A stretch of DNA of 64,000 bases from Armatimonadota bacterium (GTDB lineage Bacteria; Armatimonadota; Fimbriimonadia; Fimbriimonadales; Fimbriimonadaceae): the NCBI GenBank assembly GCA_016125185.1, contig WGMG01000002.1, forward strand, positions 434,001-498,000. Direction: 5' to 3'. Every line of letters begins with the position of its first letter. The stretch's first letter is position 1. The position numbers and the translations under genes were made by a program. The notes under the pieces are model-generated. The model was not told the origin of the DNA and did not search any database. It saw only the letters and a list, made by a program, of their open reading frames with translations. This document shows positions 51,975 through 61,236 of this stretch, piece by piece.

Positions 51975-53681
51975 ATGCGATTTCCAACCATTCGATCCCC
52001 CAGGTACCCTCGAAAGGTGATCACGCGCCGTGAGATTCTCAAAACCACCGGCACCGCCGCCTTGGCAACCAACCCTCTCATGAGAGCCCTGGCCTCAACT
52101 CCGTTCGAATCCGGCGCGATGCGATGCATCAACGTCGTCAACTTCATTCGCGAAATCGAGCCGCGATTCAAGATGGACATGATGCTCCCAGTCACCAGCC
52201 AAATGGAGCTGATCCTCAAACACGGCCTCCCGGCTACATGGCTCCTTCAATTCGACGCGCTGGTCTCCGGTCCCTTCGTGCCCTACCTGAAAGAGCATAT
52301 GGGCAAGAACCACGAGGTCGGCTTCTGGTTCGAGATGAACGAGAAGCACGTCAAAGCCGCCGGAGTCGAGTGGCGCGGTCGCCCCGGCTACGAGTGGGAC
52401 CATCTGCCGCTGGTCGCCTTCACCATCGGCTACACCAAGGACGAGCGCATCAAACTCGCCGACACCGCGATGAACCGCTTTAAAGAAATCTGGGGGCACT
52501 ATCCCAAGTCGATTGCTAGTTGGAATCTCGACTCCTTCACCCTTCAACACCTCACCGAGAAGTACGGCGTGGATGCCTATGCCGTCTGTCGCGACCAAAT
52601 CGCCACCGACGGCTTCACCATTTGGGGCGCGCCCATCGCGGGCTACTACCCCAGCAAGCTCAACTGCTGGAGCCCTGCTCTCGAAAAGAAAAACCAGATC
52701 GCAACGCCGATCTTCCGCATGCTCGGCCAAGACCCGGTTTACTACTACGAACGCTCGTACCCGCTCCCGGACGGACGACGCATCGGCGAGCCGGACACGA
52801 TGGAACCGGCGTGGACCTCGGGTCGATCCAAGCACTTCGTCGAAGGCTTCCTCCACATGATCGCCGACGAACAAACCGGCCGCTTCGCCTATTGCCAAAT
52901 GGGCCAAGAAAATACCTTCCCCTGGGACCAGCAGAAGGACGGCTATCCGATGCAGATGGAAGCCCTCGCCGCCCTCGCCAAAACCGGAAAAGTGCACGTC
53001 GAGACGATGGGCGAGACCGGACGTCGATTCAAAAAAGCATTCTCACAAACGCCTGTCCAGACACAGGTCCAACTCGAAGACCCCTTCGAGAACACCAACC
53101 CCTCCGAAGGCTCAATTTGGTACCAAAGCCGCTTTTACCGCGCGAACCTCCACCTGAAAGGAGACCTTCCCTACTTGCGAGACATCACGGTCTATAGTGA
53201 CGAGTTTCCTCAGCCCTTCTTGGACAAGGCAACTCGCCTCAATGACGTCGAGCAGAAAATGCCTCCCGTGCTCGACGGCTATCACTGGCGGCGCGACCAG
53301 CATCCCGCCGAGGAGCCTTGGGCTGGCGCTTTGTTCCGTATCGGCGAAACCTTAATTCGAGCAACCGGCGCACCCAAGATCGTCGAGCATGGCTCAGGTA
53401 TGACCGTGGAACTGCCCGTCCAAGGCGGCAAGACGCTTCGAATTCAGTTCGAAGAGAAGAGGATGACCGCCGAACTGGATGGCGAGGAGTTGAACATCGC
53501 ATTCCGATGGGATTTGGCTAAATCCAGCCTCGTGGGAATCCACGCTCGTGAGGCGAGATACGAATGGCAGGGTCAGTCGTATGCGATGAAAGTACGCCAA
53601 GGTGCAATAGTCGGCAAGCTTTCCGAATGGGAAGTTCGATCCGAAAAGAATAGGATCGAACTCTTTCTCGCCCAAAGTTAG
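51975..53681 (+). CDS. exported protein of the GH/deacetylase barrel type, unknown specificity
   Basis: 568 residues from ATG 51975, or 554 from GTG 52017 (ITRREILKTTGTAALA), which would place a twin-arginine signal at the N-terminus. Residues about 30-330 have the layout of the glycoside hydrolase/deacetylase beta/alpha-barrel superfamily: INVVNFIRE, HGLPATWLLQFDALV, HEVGFWFEMNEKHV, SWNLDSFTLQHLTEKYGVDA. The rest is beta-rich, as in the sugar-binding domains of such enzymes. No exact GH family (38, 57) or NodB signature is complete. Its location between GH27 and GH51 suggests a glycan target. Confidence 0.72.
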   Translation: MRFPTIRSPRYPRKVITRREILKTTGTAALATNPLMRALASTPFESGAMRCINVVNFIREIEPRFKMDMMLPVTSQMELILKHGLPATWLLQFDALVSGPFVPYLKEHMGKNHEVGFWFEMNEKHVKAAGVEWRGRPGYEWDHLPLVAFTIGYTKDERIKLADTAMNRFKEIWGHYPKSIASWNLDSFTLQHLTEKYGVDAYAVCRDQIATDGFTIWGAPIAGYYPSKLNCWSPALEKKNQIATPIFRMLGQDPVYYYERSYPLPDGRRIGEPDTMEPAWTSGRSKHFVEGFLHMIADEQTGRFAYCQMGQENTFPWDQQKDGYPMQMEALAALAKTGKVHVETMGETGRRFKKAFSQTPVQTQVQLEDPFENTNPSEGSIWYQSRFYRANLHLKGDLPYLRDITVYSDEFPQPFLDKATRLNDVEQKMPPVLDGYHWRRDQHPAEEPWAGALFRIGETLIRATGAPKIVEHGSGMTVELPVQGGKTLRIQFEEKRMTAELDGEELNIAFRWDLAKSSLVGIHAREARYEWQGQSYAMKVRQGAIVGKLSEWEVRSEKNRIELFLAQS

Positions 53682-53751
53682 GAACAAATCCATTCCCCCT
53701 CAAGCGTGAGGGGGTCGGTGAGTGTTTCGAAGAACTGGGTATTGGCCGAAC
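53682..53751. repeat. short intergenic hairpin repeat
   Basis: CCCCCTC-AAGC-GTGAGGGGG followed by TCGGTGAGTGTTTCGAAGAA. The same tail (GTCGGTGAGGTGTCGAAGAC) occurs at 25047-25066, so this is a dispersed repeat rather than a simple terminator. Confidence 0.55.
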
Positions 53752-55245
53752 CTAAACCGCAAATGTCGCCGCGCAGAACGACAGCGGAGGCAACTTCACC
53801 GTCGCCTTGCCGTTGGCAATGCTCACCTCGGCAAAGTCAACCGCCGTAATCTGGTTCGGATTGTCGAACGTGTTCTCCGCTCGCGGATCGGTTCCATGCA
53901 CGATCTCCGCGTTCAACAGCTTCGTAACGGCTCGGTCGCTCAGATCGACGGTCACCTCGAGCGGCTGAGACACGTCTCGGTTGGTCAGGAACACGCTTAG
54001 TTCATTCCTATTCAGAATCGCGCTCGTATCCAGCGTGTTCACGTAGCCATACTTCTTCGACTCGTAACCATCACCTTCCACACGGACTTGCAATGAAACG
54101 CCCTCGCGCCGCTTAGCCATCATTTCGATGGGATAGAAGATCGTCTGGAATACGAGGTCGTCGCCGCGGGTCAGGAGCGGCGCGATGACGTTCACGATCT
54201 GGGCGATGTTGGCGATCTTCACCGTATCCGCGTGGCGAATGAAGCTGTTGAGAAAGCCCGCTGCGATCAGCGCATCTTCCAGGTTATAGACCTCTTCCAA
54301 CAACGGAGGGGCGACCTTGGCTCGCCCGTCGAGATGGTCGCCGCTTCGAGCGCGGTACCAAACGTTCCATTCGTCGAAGCTCAGCCCAATTCGCTTCTTA
54401 GTCTTCTTCGTCTTCTGCACCGCATGGCACACCGCCGCCGTCGCCTCGATTTGGTCGTCGATGCTGTTCGTCACCGCCAAGAAGTTCGGCGTATCGTGCT
54501 CGTGGTTCTCCACGTAGCGGTGCACGCTGATGTAGTCCACGTAGTCGCGGCAATGCTCCAGAACCTTGCGGTCCCACTCCAAGTACGTCGGCAGATCGAT
54601 GGCGCACGATCCGCACACCACCAACTCGATATTGGGGTCGCACATGCGCATCATGTTCGCCGTCTGCTGGGCGTTAATGGCATAGGTCTCCGCCGGCACA
54701 TGGCCGATCTGCCAAGGGCCGTCCATCTCGTTGCCCAGGCACCACAGCTTCACGTCGAAAGGCTGTTCATACCCATGCTCGCGTCGCAGATCGGCGTACT
54801 TGGTACCTTCGTCGATGTTGCAATATTCCAGCCAGTTGCGAGCCTCCTCCGGTGTTCCAGTGCCCAGGTTGACGGCCATCATCGGCGTCCAACCCATCCG
54901 CTTCGAAAGTTCCAAAAATTCATTCGGGCCGAACTGGTTTGTCTCGATGCTTTGCCAAGCCAAGTCACGGGTTCGCGGCCGACTCTCGCGCGGACCCACC
55001 GCATCCATCCAATGGTAGCCGCTTACAAAGTTACCGCCCGGATAGCGCATCGCCGTAAACCGGAGCCGTCGCAAAGCGTCCAGCACGTCGGTTCGGCAAC
55101 CCATGTCGTCGGCATGCTGGCTCGAAGGGTCGTAGACGCCTTCATACACGGCGCGGCCAAGATGCTCCAAAAATCCGCCGAAGATGCGGGGATCGACAAC
55201 GTCGACGGTGAAGCGAGAATGCAGGTGAAGGGTGGACTTTTTCAT
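53752..55245 (-). CDS. GH51 alpha-L-arabinofuranosidase (second copy)
   Basis: A 497-residue product, distantly related to the GH51 at 47125. VDPRIFGGFLEHLGR, MRYPGGNFVSGYHW, LWCLGNEMDGPW (acid/base Glu173) and LSFDEWNVW (nucleophile Glu292) are conserved. No signal peptide. It is the last gene of the operon GH43-binding protein-permeases, 3 bp after the second permease. Having two divergent GH51 enzymes in separate operons suggests different linkages or chain lengths as substrates. Confidence 0.94.
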   Translation of the reverse strand: MKKSTLHLHSRFTVDVVDPRIFGGFLEHLGRAVYEGVYDPSSQHADDMGCRTDVLDALRRLRFTAMRYPGGNFVSGYHWMDAVGPRESRPRTRDLAWQSIETNQFGPNEFLELSKRMGWTPMMAVNLGTGTPEEARNWLEYCNIDEGTKYADLRREHGYEQPFDVKLWCLGNEMDGPWQIGHVPAETYAINAQQTANMMRMCDPNIELVVCGSCAIDLPTYLEWDRKVLEHCRDYVDYISVHRYVENHEHDTPNFLAVTNSIDDQIEATAAVCHAVQKTKKTKKRIGLSFDEWNVWYRARSGDHLDGRAKVAPPLLEEVYNLEDALIAAGFLNSFIRHADTVKIANIAQIVNVIAPLLTRGDDLVFQTIFYPIEMMAKRREGVSLQVRVEGDGYESKKYGYVNTLDTSAILNRNELSVFLTNRDVSQPLEVTVDLSDRAVTKLLNAEIVHGTDPRAENTFDNPNQITAVDFAEVSIANGKATVKLPPLSFCAATFAV

Positions 55246-55248
55246 GGT

Positions 55249-56070
55249 CTAGTCTTTCAATCCCGTGGCAGACATGCTGTCCACGATCTGTTTCTGGAAG
55301 ATGAGAAAAATGAGCATCAGCGGCAACGATGCCATCGTGCCGATAGCGAGGGTCTTGCCATATTCGGTCAAGTACGACGACTGATACATGGCGATGCCGA
55401 CAGGCAAGGTGTAGTTCCGCACCGAATCCATAAACACCAACGGCCCGACGTAGTCGTTCCAAGACCCGATGAAGGTAAACACGCCAAGCGTCGCTAATGC
55501 AGGAGCAACCAGTGGGAGCGTCACCCGCGAGTAAACGCCAGCCGGTGAGCAACCGTCGATCAGCGCGGCCTCCTCGATGGCGGTCGGAACCGCGCGCATG
55601 AACTGGCAAAGCATGAACACCCCAAATCCGCCTGCCGTGGCCGGGACGATCAGCGCGAGCGGCGTGTCCAACCAGTGGAGCTTGCTGAGGATATAGTAGA
55701 CCGGCACGAGGAAGAGCTGGCCTGGGATCATCATCGAGAAAACCACGACCGTCAGGAAAGTCCGCCCGCCTGGCACCTTCAGCCGCGTGATCGCATACGC
55801 CGCCATCGACGAGAACAGAAGCACCAGCAACGTCACGCAACACGACACGAAGATGCTGTTCATCAGCCACCGACCAAACGGCGCTTCTTCCGCCCAGCCC
55901 AAGACGTTGCGGTAGTTCTCTAACGTCCAAATCTTGGGGATCGGCGACGACGGATTCAGCACGTCCGCCTCCCGCTTGAATGAGGTCAGGATCATCAGAA
56001 CGATGGGCGAAAGAAAGATGATCGCCACCGCCGTCATCACGGCCGAGGTCGCCAGCCTCCAAAGCTTCAA
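55249..56070 (-). CDS. carbohydrate ABC transporter permease, MalG type
   Basis: A 273-residue product with six TM helices. The EAA loop EEAALIDGCSPAGVYSRVTLP contacts the ATPase and is typical of CUT1-type sugar permeases. A large domain between TM1 and TM2 (NPSSPIPKIWTLENYRNVL) is usual for MalG-like proteins. Its partner permease is 474 bp upstream, separated by a repeat-filled gap. GH51 follows after 3 bp. Substrate inferred as arabino-oligosaccharide from the neighbours. Confidence 0.93.
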   Translation of the reverse strand: MKLWRLATSAVMTAVAIIFLSPIVLMILTSFKREADVLNPSSPIPKIWTLENYRNVLGWAEEAPFGRWLMNSIFVSCCVTLLVLLFSSMAAYAITRLKVPGGRTFLTVVVFSMMIPGQLFLVPVYYILSKLHWLDTPLALIVPATAGGFGVFMLCQFMRAVPTAIEEAALIDGCSPAGVYSRVTLPLVAPALATLGVFTFIGSWNDYVGPLVFMDSVRNYTLPVGIAMYQSSYLTEYGKTLAIGTMASLPLMLIFLIFQKQIVDSMSATGLKD

Positions 56071-56544
56071 CGTCGGCCTCCCGTGTTATTCCCCTCACCC
56101 GGTTCGTACCTCACCGACCTCTCCATCCGGAGAGGTATCCCAGTTCCTACCATCTCAGCATCGAAACCCGCTTCCATCGGCCTGACAGAACCGTGTCGTA
56201 TGGGATTCTCCAGGACTCTATCTATCTGTCGGCTCTGACCAGGCGACCTACCCGGTTCGTACCTCACCCTCCACTTCGTGAACCCTCTCTCCATCTGGAG
56301 AGGCACCTTGGGTTCGCATAAGGCGTCGAGAGGTCTTTGGCATGAGGGTGCAAAATCTGTTCTAATGTCGCGTTGACGAGGGCAGATCATGAATGCATCG
56401 ACACGGATACCTCTCCGGATGGAGAGGTCGGTGAGCCAGCAAGGATCGACTTTCTGCGACCACTCCTGCTTTGGCGAACCGGGTGAGGCGAACCTCGCAA
56501 CCGTTGTAAAACCCCGCCCCAGCGCATCAGGCAAATAACTTTGG
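56071..56544. repeat. inverted-repeat element between two permease genes
   Basis: CTCACCCGGTTCG and CACCGACCTCTCCATCCGGA with GAGGTATCC lie at about 56093-56140. A second direct copy is at 56251-56300 (CCCGGTTCGTACCTCACC, CTCTCCATCTGGAGAGG). The reverse complement occurs at about 56406-56436 and 56474-56488. The two ends are therefore inverted repeats around about 400 bp. No transposase is encoded. It splits what is otherwise a close-packed operon. Confidence 0.7.
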
Positions 56545-57423
56545 TTACGCATGAGCGTTCCTCCGCATCAGCGCAAATTGGATCAAACCGAACACCATCG
56601 TGATGGCCGCAAGCACCCAACTGATCGACGCCGCGTAACCCAATCGGTAGTTCTGGAACGCCGTCTCATAGATGTACTGCACCACGCCGCGAGTCGAAAG
56701 CTCCGGTCCGCCGTTCGTCAGCAAGGACGCCTGCGGGAACATCTGGAACGCGGCAATCGTGCTCGTCAAGACTACGAACAACAACACTGGCTTTAGGAGC
56801 GGAAAAGTGACGTGCCGGAACAGTTGCCAAACGCCCGCACCGTCGAGCGCCGCCGCCTCGAAGTACATCTTCGGAATCTGTTGGAGCGAAGTCAAGATGA
56901 TGATCGAGGTTCCGCCCGCCGTCCACCAAAGCGCCATCATCGCGATGCTCGGCATCGCCAGCGCCTTGTCTGAGAGCCACGGAATCGGGTCATGGTGAAG
57001 TTGCTTCAGAACATAGTTGAAGAAGCCGAACTCGAGGTTGTAGAACCATTGCCAGATGATCGCCGTCACCGCAATCGTGAACATGCCGGGTAGGAAAATC
57101 AACGCGCGAATCATGTTTCGCCCCTTCGACATCGCGTTCAACCCAAGGGCGATGGCCAGAGAAGTGATCACCGCGCACGGCACCATCCAAACGACGTAGC
57201 GTGTCGTCGCTACCAACGCCTGCCAAAAGTAGGTGTCGCCGAACATTTCCTTGTAGTTCTGGGCACCGATAAACCGCGTGGTCTCCTTCGACGTCAGGTC
57301 GAACTGCATGACCGAAAGCACCCCGGCGACGATGATCGGCAAGGCCAAAAATACGAAGAATGCCGCCCCGTACGGCACCAAAAACAGGTAGCCCGTCCGC
57401 GCCGTCTGCTTCTTGTAGGTCAC
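56545..57423 (-). CDS. carbohydrate ABC transporter permease, MalF type
   Basis: A 292-residue product with six TM helices. The conserved loop YFEAAALDGAGVWQLFRHVTFP is the EAA motif, and IWQWFYNLEFGFFNYVL is typical of CUT1 permeases. It overlaps the binding-protein gene by 4 nt. It forms the channel with the MalG-type permease. No ATPase gene lies in the locus; sugar importers of this class often share a general MsmX/UgpC-type ATPase encoded elsewhere. Confidence 0.93.
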   Translation of the reverse strand: MTYKKQTARTGYLFLVPYGAAFFVFLALPIIVAGVLSVMQFDLTSKETTRFIGAQNYKEMFGDTYFWQALVATTRYVVWMVPCAVITSLAIALGLNAMSKGRNMIRALIFLPGMFTIAVTAIIWQWFYNLEFGFFNYVLKQLHHDPIPWLSDKALAMPSIAMMALWWTAGGTSIIILTSLQQIPKMYFEAAALDGAGVWQLFRHVTFPLLKPVLLFVVLTSTIAAFQMFPQASLLTNGGPELSTRGVVQYIYETAFQNYRLGYAASISWVLAAITMVFGLIQFALMRRNAHA

Positions 57424-58736
57424 TGTTGCACCCCTTGGCGCAACTCCCGCGCTCGCCTCTCGGTCGCTTCATCCCGGTCCATCGCCTTTTGGGAGTTGGC
57501 GTTGGCAATGTCGAGAGCTTCCTTGGCTGTCGTCCGTCCGCGAATCACCTTCTCGACAGCCAGGTTGATTTCGACACCCATCTCGAATAGCGTCGTGATC
57601 CTGGGCATGTACTTCATGTACGGAATCTGCTTGGAGAACGCGTACTGCACCTGCATCGACTTGAACTCCGGTGTATTGCGCACGCTCAGCCGCGCCGGAA
57701 CCTGGCCCGCTGCCGCCCACTTGATGCTGTTCTTAGAAAGGAATCGGATGAATCGCTCGACCGCTTCGCGCTGTTTCGGGTTCAGGTTCGGACGAATGCA
57801 AAGCGTGTGCGAGTCGGCCAGCGTTCCCGGGTGGTTGCCGATGGTGGGTATCGGTGCGCCGACGTAGTTCATGCCTTCCAGCCGAAGCAGGTCGCCAAGC
57901 ATGTAAACGCCTTCCCAAACCATGCCGACTTTTTGCTGGCGGAAGCCCACCCAGCCAAGCTGGTTATCGGGCGGAGGAATGAGCTTCTCCTTGTCGTGAA
58001 GCGAGCCCAAAAACTCCAGCGCCTTGACGTTATTTGGGTTGTTGAGGTCACACTTCCCATTCTCGTCGAGGAACCGACCATCGAACTGCGGCAGGAGCGA
58101 CATGAAGTTGTTTTGCCAAGCCGTGAGGGCGAAGCCGTAGGTGTCGGGGTGCTCGCTGTTCGGCGGATTCATCATCGCATGCGCCGCCCGAAGGAATTCT
58201 TCCTTGGTCTGCGGCGGCCGCGCAGAGCCGTCCGGGTTCACCATTCCGATCTTCTTTAGCATGTCCGCGTTGCAGTACATGCCCTGCGGGTGGATATCCA
58301 GCGGTACCGAAAAGTGCTTCCCGTCGAAAATCGTCTGATCCAGAACGTACGGGTCGAAGTCGTTCGCGGGGATCGCGTCGGGCCCCTCAAACAGCGACGT
58401 TTCGTCGGCCAGGACACCCGCGCGGTGCATGCGCGTCAAGGCGCTGGCGTGGACCACGAATACCTCTGGCCCGCGGCCATCGAGCCCGGAAACCATGACT
58501 TTGTTGTAGTACAGAGCCCATGGGATGCGCTGCATCGTGACCTCCACGTCCGGGTTCTCCTGGTTGAACTCGCGGATCATACGGAGCATGACCACGCCGT
58601 CCGGCCCGGTGAAGCCGTTCCAAAAACTGATTTCCGTCTTATGCGAAAGCGACGTTCCGCACAAAAAATCGCCCCGGAGGAAGCCGAGGACGACGCAGAT
58701 GGCCACCAACAGAATTAAAGATGCTTTCGTGCTCAC
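57420..58736 (-). CDS. ABC transporter sugar-binding protein
   Basis: A 438-residue extracellular solute-binding protein (family 1). The N-terminal helix (ASLILLVAICVVLGFL) anchors or exports it; a Cys near residue 26 is not in a clear lipobox. EISFWNGFTGPDGVVMLRMI, FSVPLDIHPQGMYCNADML and LPQFDGRFLDENGK match the binding-protein fold. The tail contains basic and acidic residues (DRDEATERRARELRQG). It overlaps the GH43 gene and the first permease by 4 nt each. Binding of arabino-oligosaccharides is inferred from this context. Confidence 0.92.
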   Translation of the reverse strand: MSTKASLILLVAICVVLGFLRGDFLCGTSLSHKTEISFWNGFTGPDGVVMLRMIREFNQENPDVEVTMQRIPWALYYNKVMVSGLDGRGPEVFVVHASALTRMHRAGVLADETSLFEGPDAIPANDFDPYVLDQTIFDGKHFSVPLDIHPQGMYCNADMLKKIGMVNPDGSARPPQTKEEFLRAAHAMMNPPNSEHPDTYGFALTAWQNNFMSLLPQFDGRFLDENGKCDLNNPNNVKALEFLGSLHDKEKLIPPPDNQLGWVGFRQQKVGMVWEGVYMLGDLLRLEGMNYVGAPIPTIGNHPGTLADSHTLCIRPNLNPKQREAVERFIRFLSKNSIKWAAAGQVPARLSVRNTPEFKSMQVQYAFSKQIPYMKYMPRITTLFEMGVEINLAVEKVIRGRTTAKEALDIANANSQKAMDRDEATERRARELRQGVQQ

Positions 58737-60061
58737 TTTAGGTCGCTCCGCACGCCGCGGATGACCATTCCCTGCTGGTTCCTCCCGACGTAGTAATTCC
58801 CCTTATATTCCAGTTGGACCGCATCTGTCCAGTATTCGCCCGGAGAATTGAACTTAGGCCACCGCAGGGTGAGCATTTTCCCGTCCAAAGACCACTTTCC
58901 GTCTTCGCGAGAGGTCTTGATCGTCCCGTCGGCGCGGAACTCCACTTCGTCGGCATCGGTAAAGTCGGCTTGGTGGATCCACTTGCCCACCATCGACTTC
59001 TGCTCCTTTAAGTGAATGGTATTCAGGTATTCCACCGGCAGACCGGGCAACGGCCAGCCGTCCTTCGACCATAGAACCTCGCGCACCTGGAGGCGTGGCA
59101 AGCCCCACTTGTCGCCCACCCAGAACCGGCGACCGTCATAATAGTGGTAGCTCATCAGCCAGCGGCCGTCGCTATGGTGCAGGATTTCGCAGTGCCCTGG
59201 CGAGAACATCGGCGGCGAGGTCTTGAGAAAGTTGACGTGCCCGCCGTCCGTCATCGTGGTGCCATTGGCGTCCACAAAGGGTCCGTCGGGAGTCTTTGAC
59301 CGCCCGACCATGATCTGATAGGTACTGCGTACGCCTTGGGCCGCAAGACCGTACGACACAAACAGATAGTAGTAGCCGTCGCGGTAGCATTGCGCGGCTC
59401 CCTCGAGCGCGTTCTCTCGGCTCGATTTGTTGTTCGCCACCGGAGCAGGCTTCGCGCCGTCCTTGATCTTGCCCGTTTCGGGGTCGAGTTCAACCACGTA
59501 AAGGCCCGAATAATACGAACCGAAGTACAGCCAGTGCCGCCCCGCTTCGTCAATCTTGACGTCGGGATCGATGCAGTTGTAGTGATCGCCGTTCGCCTTC
59601 GAGCTTTCGATGACTTTGCCGTGATCGACCCAGCCGTCGTGCGGCTTTTCCGGGTCGAAGTGGTCGTTTTGCAGGAAGCCGATGACCGAGTCATTGCCAC
59701 CAAAATACCGACTGGCGCAGTAGTAAACGCAGACTGACTTGCCCACCTGAACCGCGTCCGGTGCCCAGATAGAACGATGCTCGGGAATCAGCTTTTTCAG
59801 CCAGTCCGGCGCTTCGGGGATGATCGGCCCCCAGACCTTCCACGTCTTGAAGTCTTTGGTGGACTTCATCACGCCGAAGCCGTTTCCGCTGGTACTGAGG
59901 CAGAAAACCTGCCCGCCCAGATCGATGATCATCGGGTCGTGAGTGTTCTCCGAGTGCTCGGCGTACGCGCCGTCCCCCGGAAAAATCGACCAATTATCGT
60001 CGGGGCGTTGCATGGGCAACCCCGTGGCGATAGCGTGAATGGCAAGCGCAGCGATGAGCAT
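58733..60061 (-). CDS. GH43 endo-1,5-alpha-L-arabinanase-type enzyme with C-terminal beta domain
   Basis: A 442-residue product with a short signal peptide (MLIAALAIHAIATGLP). ENTHDPMIID has the catalytic base Asp42. Later acidic residues in YNCIDPDVKIDE and PGHCEILHHSDG fit the five-bladed GH43 propeller. The C-terminal ~90 residues (VGKWIHQADFTDADEVEF to YVGRNQQGMVIRG) match the small beta domain of extracellular arabinanases. It would cut alpha-1,5-arabinan outside the cytoplasm. It is the first gene of the importer operon, with an inverted repeat 40 bp upstream. Confidence 0.92.
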   Translation of the reverse strand: MLIAALAIHAIATGLPMQRPDDNWSIFPGDGAYAEHSENTHDPMIIDLGGQVFCLSTSGNGFGVMKSTKDFKTWKVWGPIIPEAPDWLKKLIPEHRSIWAPDAVQVGKSVCVYYCASRYFGGNDSVIGFLQNDHFDPEKPHDGWVDHGKVIESSKANGDHYNCIDPDVKIDEAGRHWLYFGSYYSGLYVVELDPETGKIKDGAKPAPVANNKSSRENALEGAAQCYRDGYYYLFVSYGLAAQGVRSTYQIMVGRSKTPDGPFVDANGTTMTDGGHVNFLKTSPPMFSPGHCEILHHSDGRWLMSYHYYDGRRFWVGDKWGLPRLQVREVLWSKDGWPLPGLPVEYLNTIHLKEQKSMVGKWIHQADFTDADEVEFRADGTIKTSREDGKWSLDGKMLTLRWPKFNSPGEYWTDAVQLEYKGNYYVGRNQQGMVIRGVRSDLK

Positions 60062-60100
60062 GACCTGTAGAGTTCATCATTGACCTACAATGAAGCGTCT

Positions 60101-60132
60101 CCCGATTATACGATACATCATAGCTAATCGGG
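60101..60132. promoter_or_regulatory. inverted repeat operator before the GH43 operon
   Basis: CCCGATTA (60101-60108) and TAATCGGG (60125-60132) form perfect 8-bp arms 16 bp apart, 39-71 bp before the GH43 ATG. The nearby ArsR-type regulator is the natural candidate to bind it. Confidence 0.6.
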
Positions 60133-60205
60133 AATAAGTATGTCGATTTTTACAGGAATCAGAAGACGGAGATCAGAGCACAGCTATTCCGTGACTCTAG
60201 TGGCC

Positions 60206-60230
60206 CGTATAGCCGAAGGCTATGCGGGAA
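60206..60230. terminator. strong hairpin downstream of the regulator gene
   Basis: CCCGTATAGCC-GAA-GGCTATGCGGG, an 11-bp stem with one G-T pair and a 3-nt loop. It lies 30 bp past the regulator stop codon. A U tract is missing on the minus strand, so function as an intrinsic terminator is uncertain. Confidence 0.45.
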
Positions 60231-60260
60231 ATCGACAAAGCCGCTGAAGCCTCGTGAGGC

Positions 60261-61226
60261 TCATTTCGCCGGAGGCTTCTTCACGTTCTCAGGCAAATCC
60301 CCGCCTCGCGTGGAGTGATGAATTCGCAGAAGCAAATCCTGTTCAAACGAGCCGAACCCTTTGCCGAAAAGCGTAAAGCCGCCCTGGTTGGCGTCTTCCG
60401 GCTTGATACCAATTCGAATCCGGGTCGCCTGCCACGGTTGAACATTCAGATCGGCGATCGACACGTTCGAAAGCTTTTGGTCATCGACGTAGGTTCCTTC
60501 GTTGTTGATCCGCCACGCCTTCAGGAAGCCGTGCTGGTTCATGTAGTCGGCCCACCAAGACGGGTTCAATCGACCCTTTTCGCCACCTGGGTCACCGGGC
60601 GAAATCCAGGTCCCGACCTCCACATCGTTGATCCAGATGGTGATGTCCGACGGATAGTCGTTCGCGTAGCCCGGCGCTTCCGAAGCCACCTCGGCGATGA
60701 ACTCGATTGACTCGATGAAGCTCGTCACCGGCAACGAGTTCGGGAACTTGTACTCGACAAAGCCGCCGCCGGACCATAGAATTTCGGCGCGAGCCCGATC
60801 AGGGAAAGAAAACGCCAAGGGGTCATCGATGACGCCGACCAAACGGTCGCGGGTCGCGAGGCCGCACGTCGGCACGACTTCGGCCTTGGTGTACATCCCA
60901 ACTGGCACCTCGATCTCGATGACGTAGTCCTTTTCCTTCGCCTTGCCGCTCATATCTACAATGAGTCGGTCGTGCACTTTTCGGCACCGCTTCTGCATGC
61001 CTTGCGCGCCACTCAGGTAGTCGCTGATGACCAATCCGGCCTCTTCGAGAATCTGGATATGCTTGGTGATGCTCGGCTGAGCTAGGCCCAGCGCGACGCT
61101 GAGCTCGTTGATGTTCATGTCCCTTTCGCCCAGCATTTCCATGATTCGCGCCCGGGACTCCGAGGCTAGGGCTCGAAAGATGGCGACACTTTCGGCGGCC
61201 GACAAATCGCTGATGTGATAGGGCAT
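60261..61226 (-). CDS. ArsR-type HTH regulator with large C-terminal ligand-binding domain
   Basis: A 321-residue protein. Residues about 10-75 form an ArsR winged helix (IFRALASESRARIMEML, LSVALGLAQPSITKHIQILE). The Cys residues that bind metals in SmtB/ArsR are missing. The remaining ~245 residues are beta-rich (ILWSGGGFVEYKFPNSLP, then SDITIWINDVEVGTWISPGD). This arrangement is known from sugar-related ArsR-like regulators of Firmicutes, but I cannot name a characterised homologue. Its position next to the GH43 operon and two inverted repeats suggests control of arabinan genes (inference). Confidence 0.85.
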   Translation of the reverse strand: MPYHISDLSAAESVAIFRALASESRARIMEMLGERDMNINELSVALGLAQPSITKHIQILEEAGLVISDYLSGAQGMQKRCRKVHDRLIVDMSGKAKEKDYVIEIEVPVGMYTKAEVVPTCGLATRDRLVGVIDDPLAFSFPDRARAEILWSGGGFVEYKFPNSLPVTSFIESIEFIAEVASEAPGYANDYPSDITIWINDVEVGTWISPGDPGGEKGRLNPSWWADYMNQHGFLKAWRINNEGTYVDDQKLSNVSIADLNVQPWQATRIRIGIKPEDANQGGFTLFGKGFGSFEQDLLLRIHHSTRGGDLPENVKKPPAK

Positions 61227-61236
61227 GGACTACGTT

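Noticed and set aside
56091-56490. An insertion sequence
   Set aside because: Inverted ends exist but no transposase reading frame is present, so it is reported as a non-coding repeat element only.
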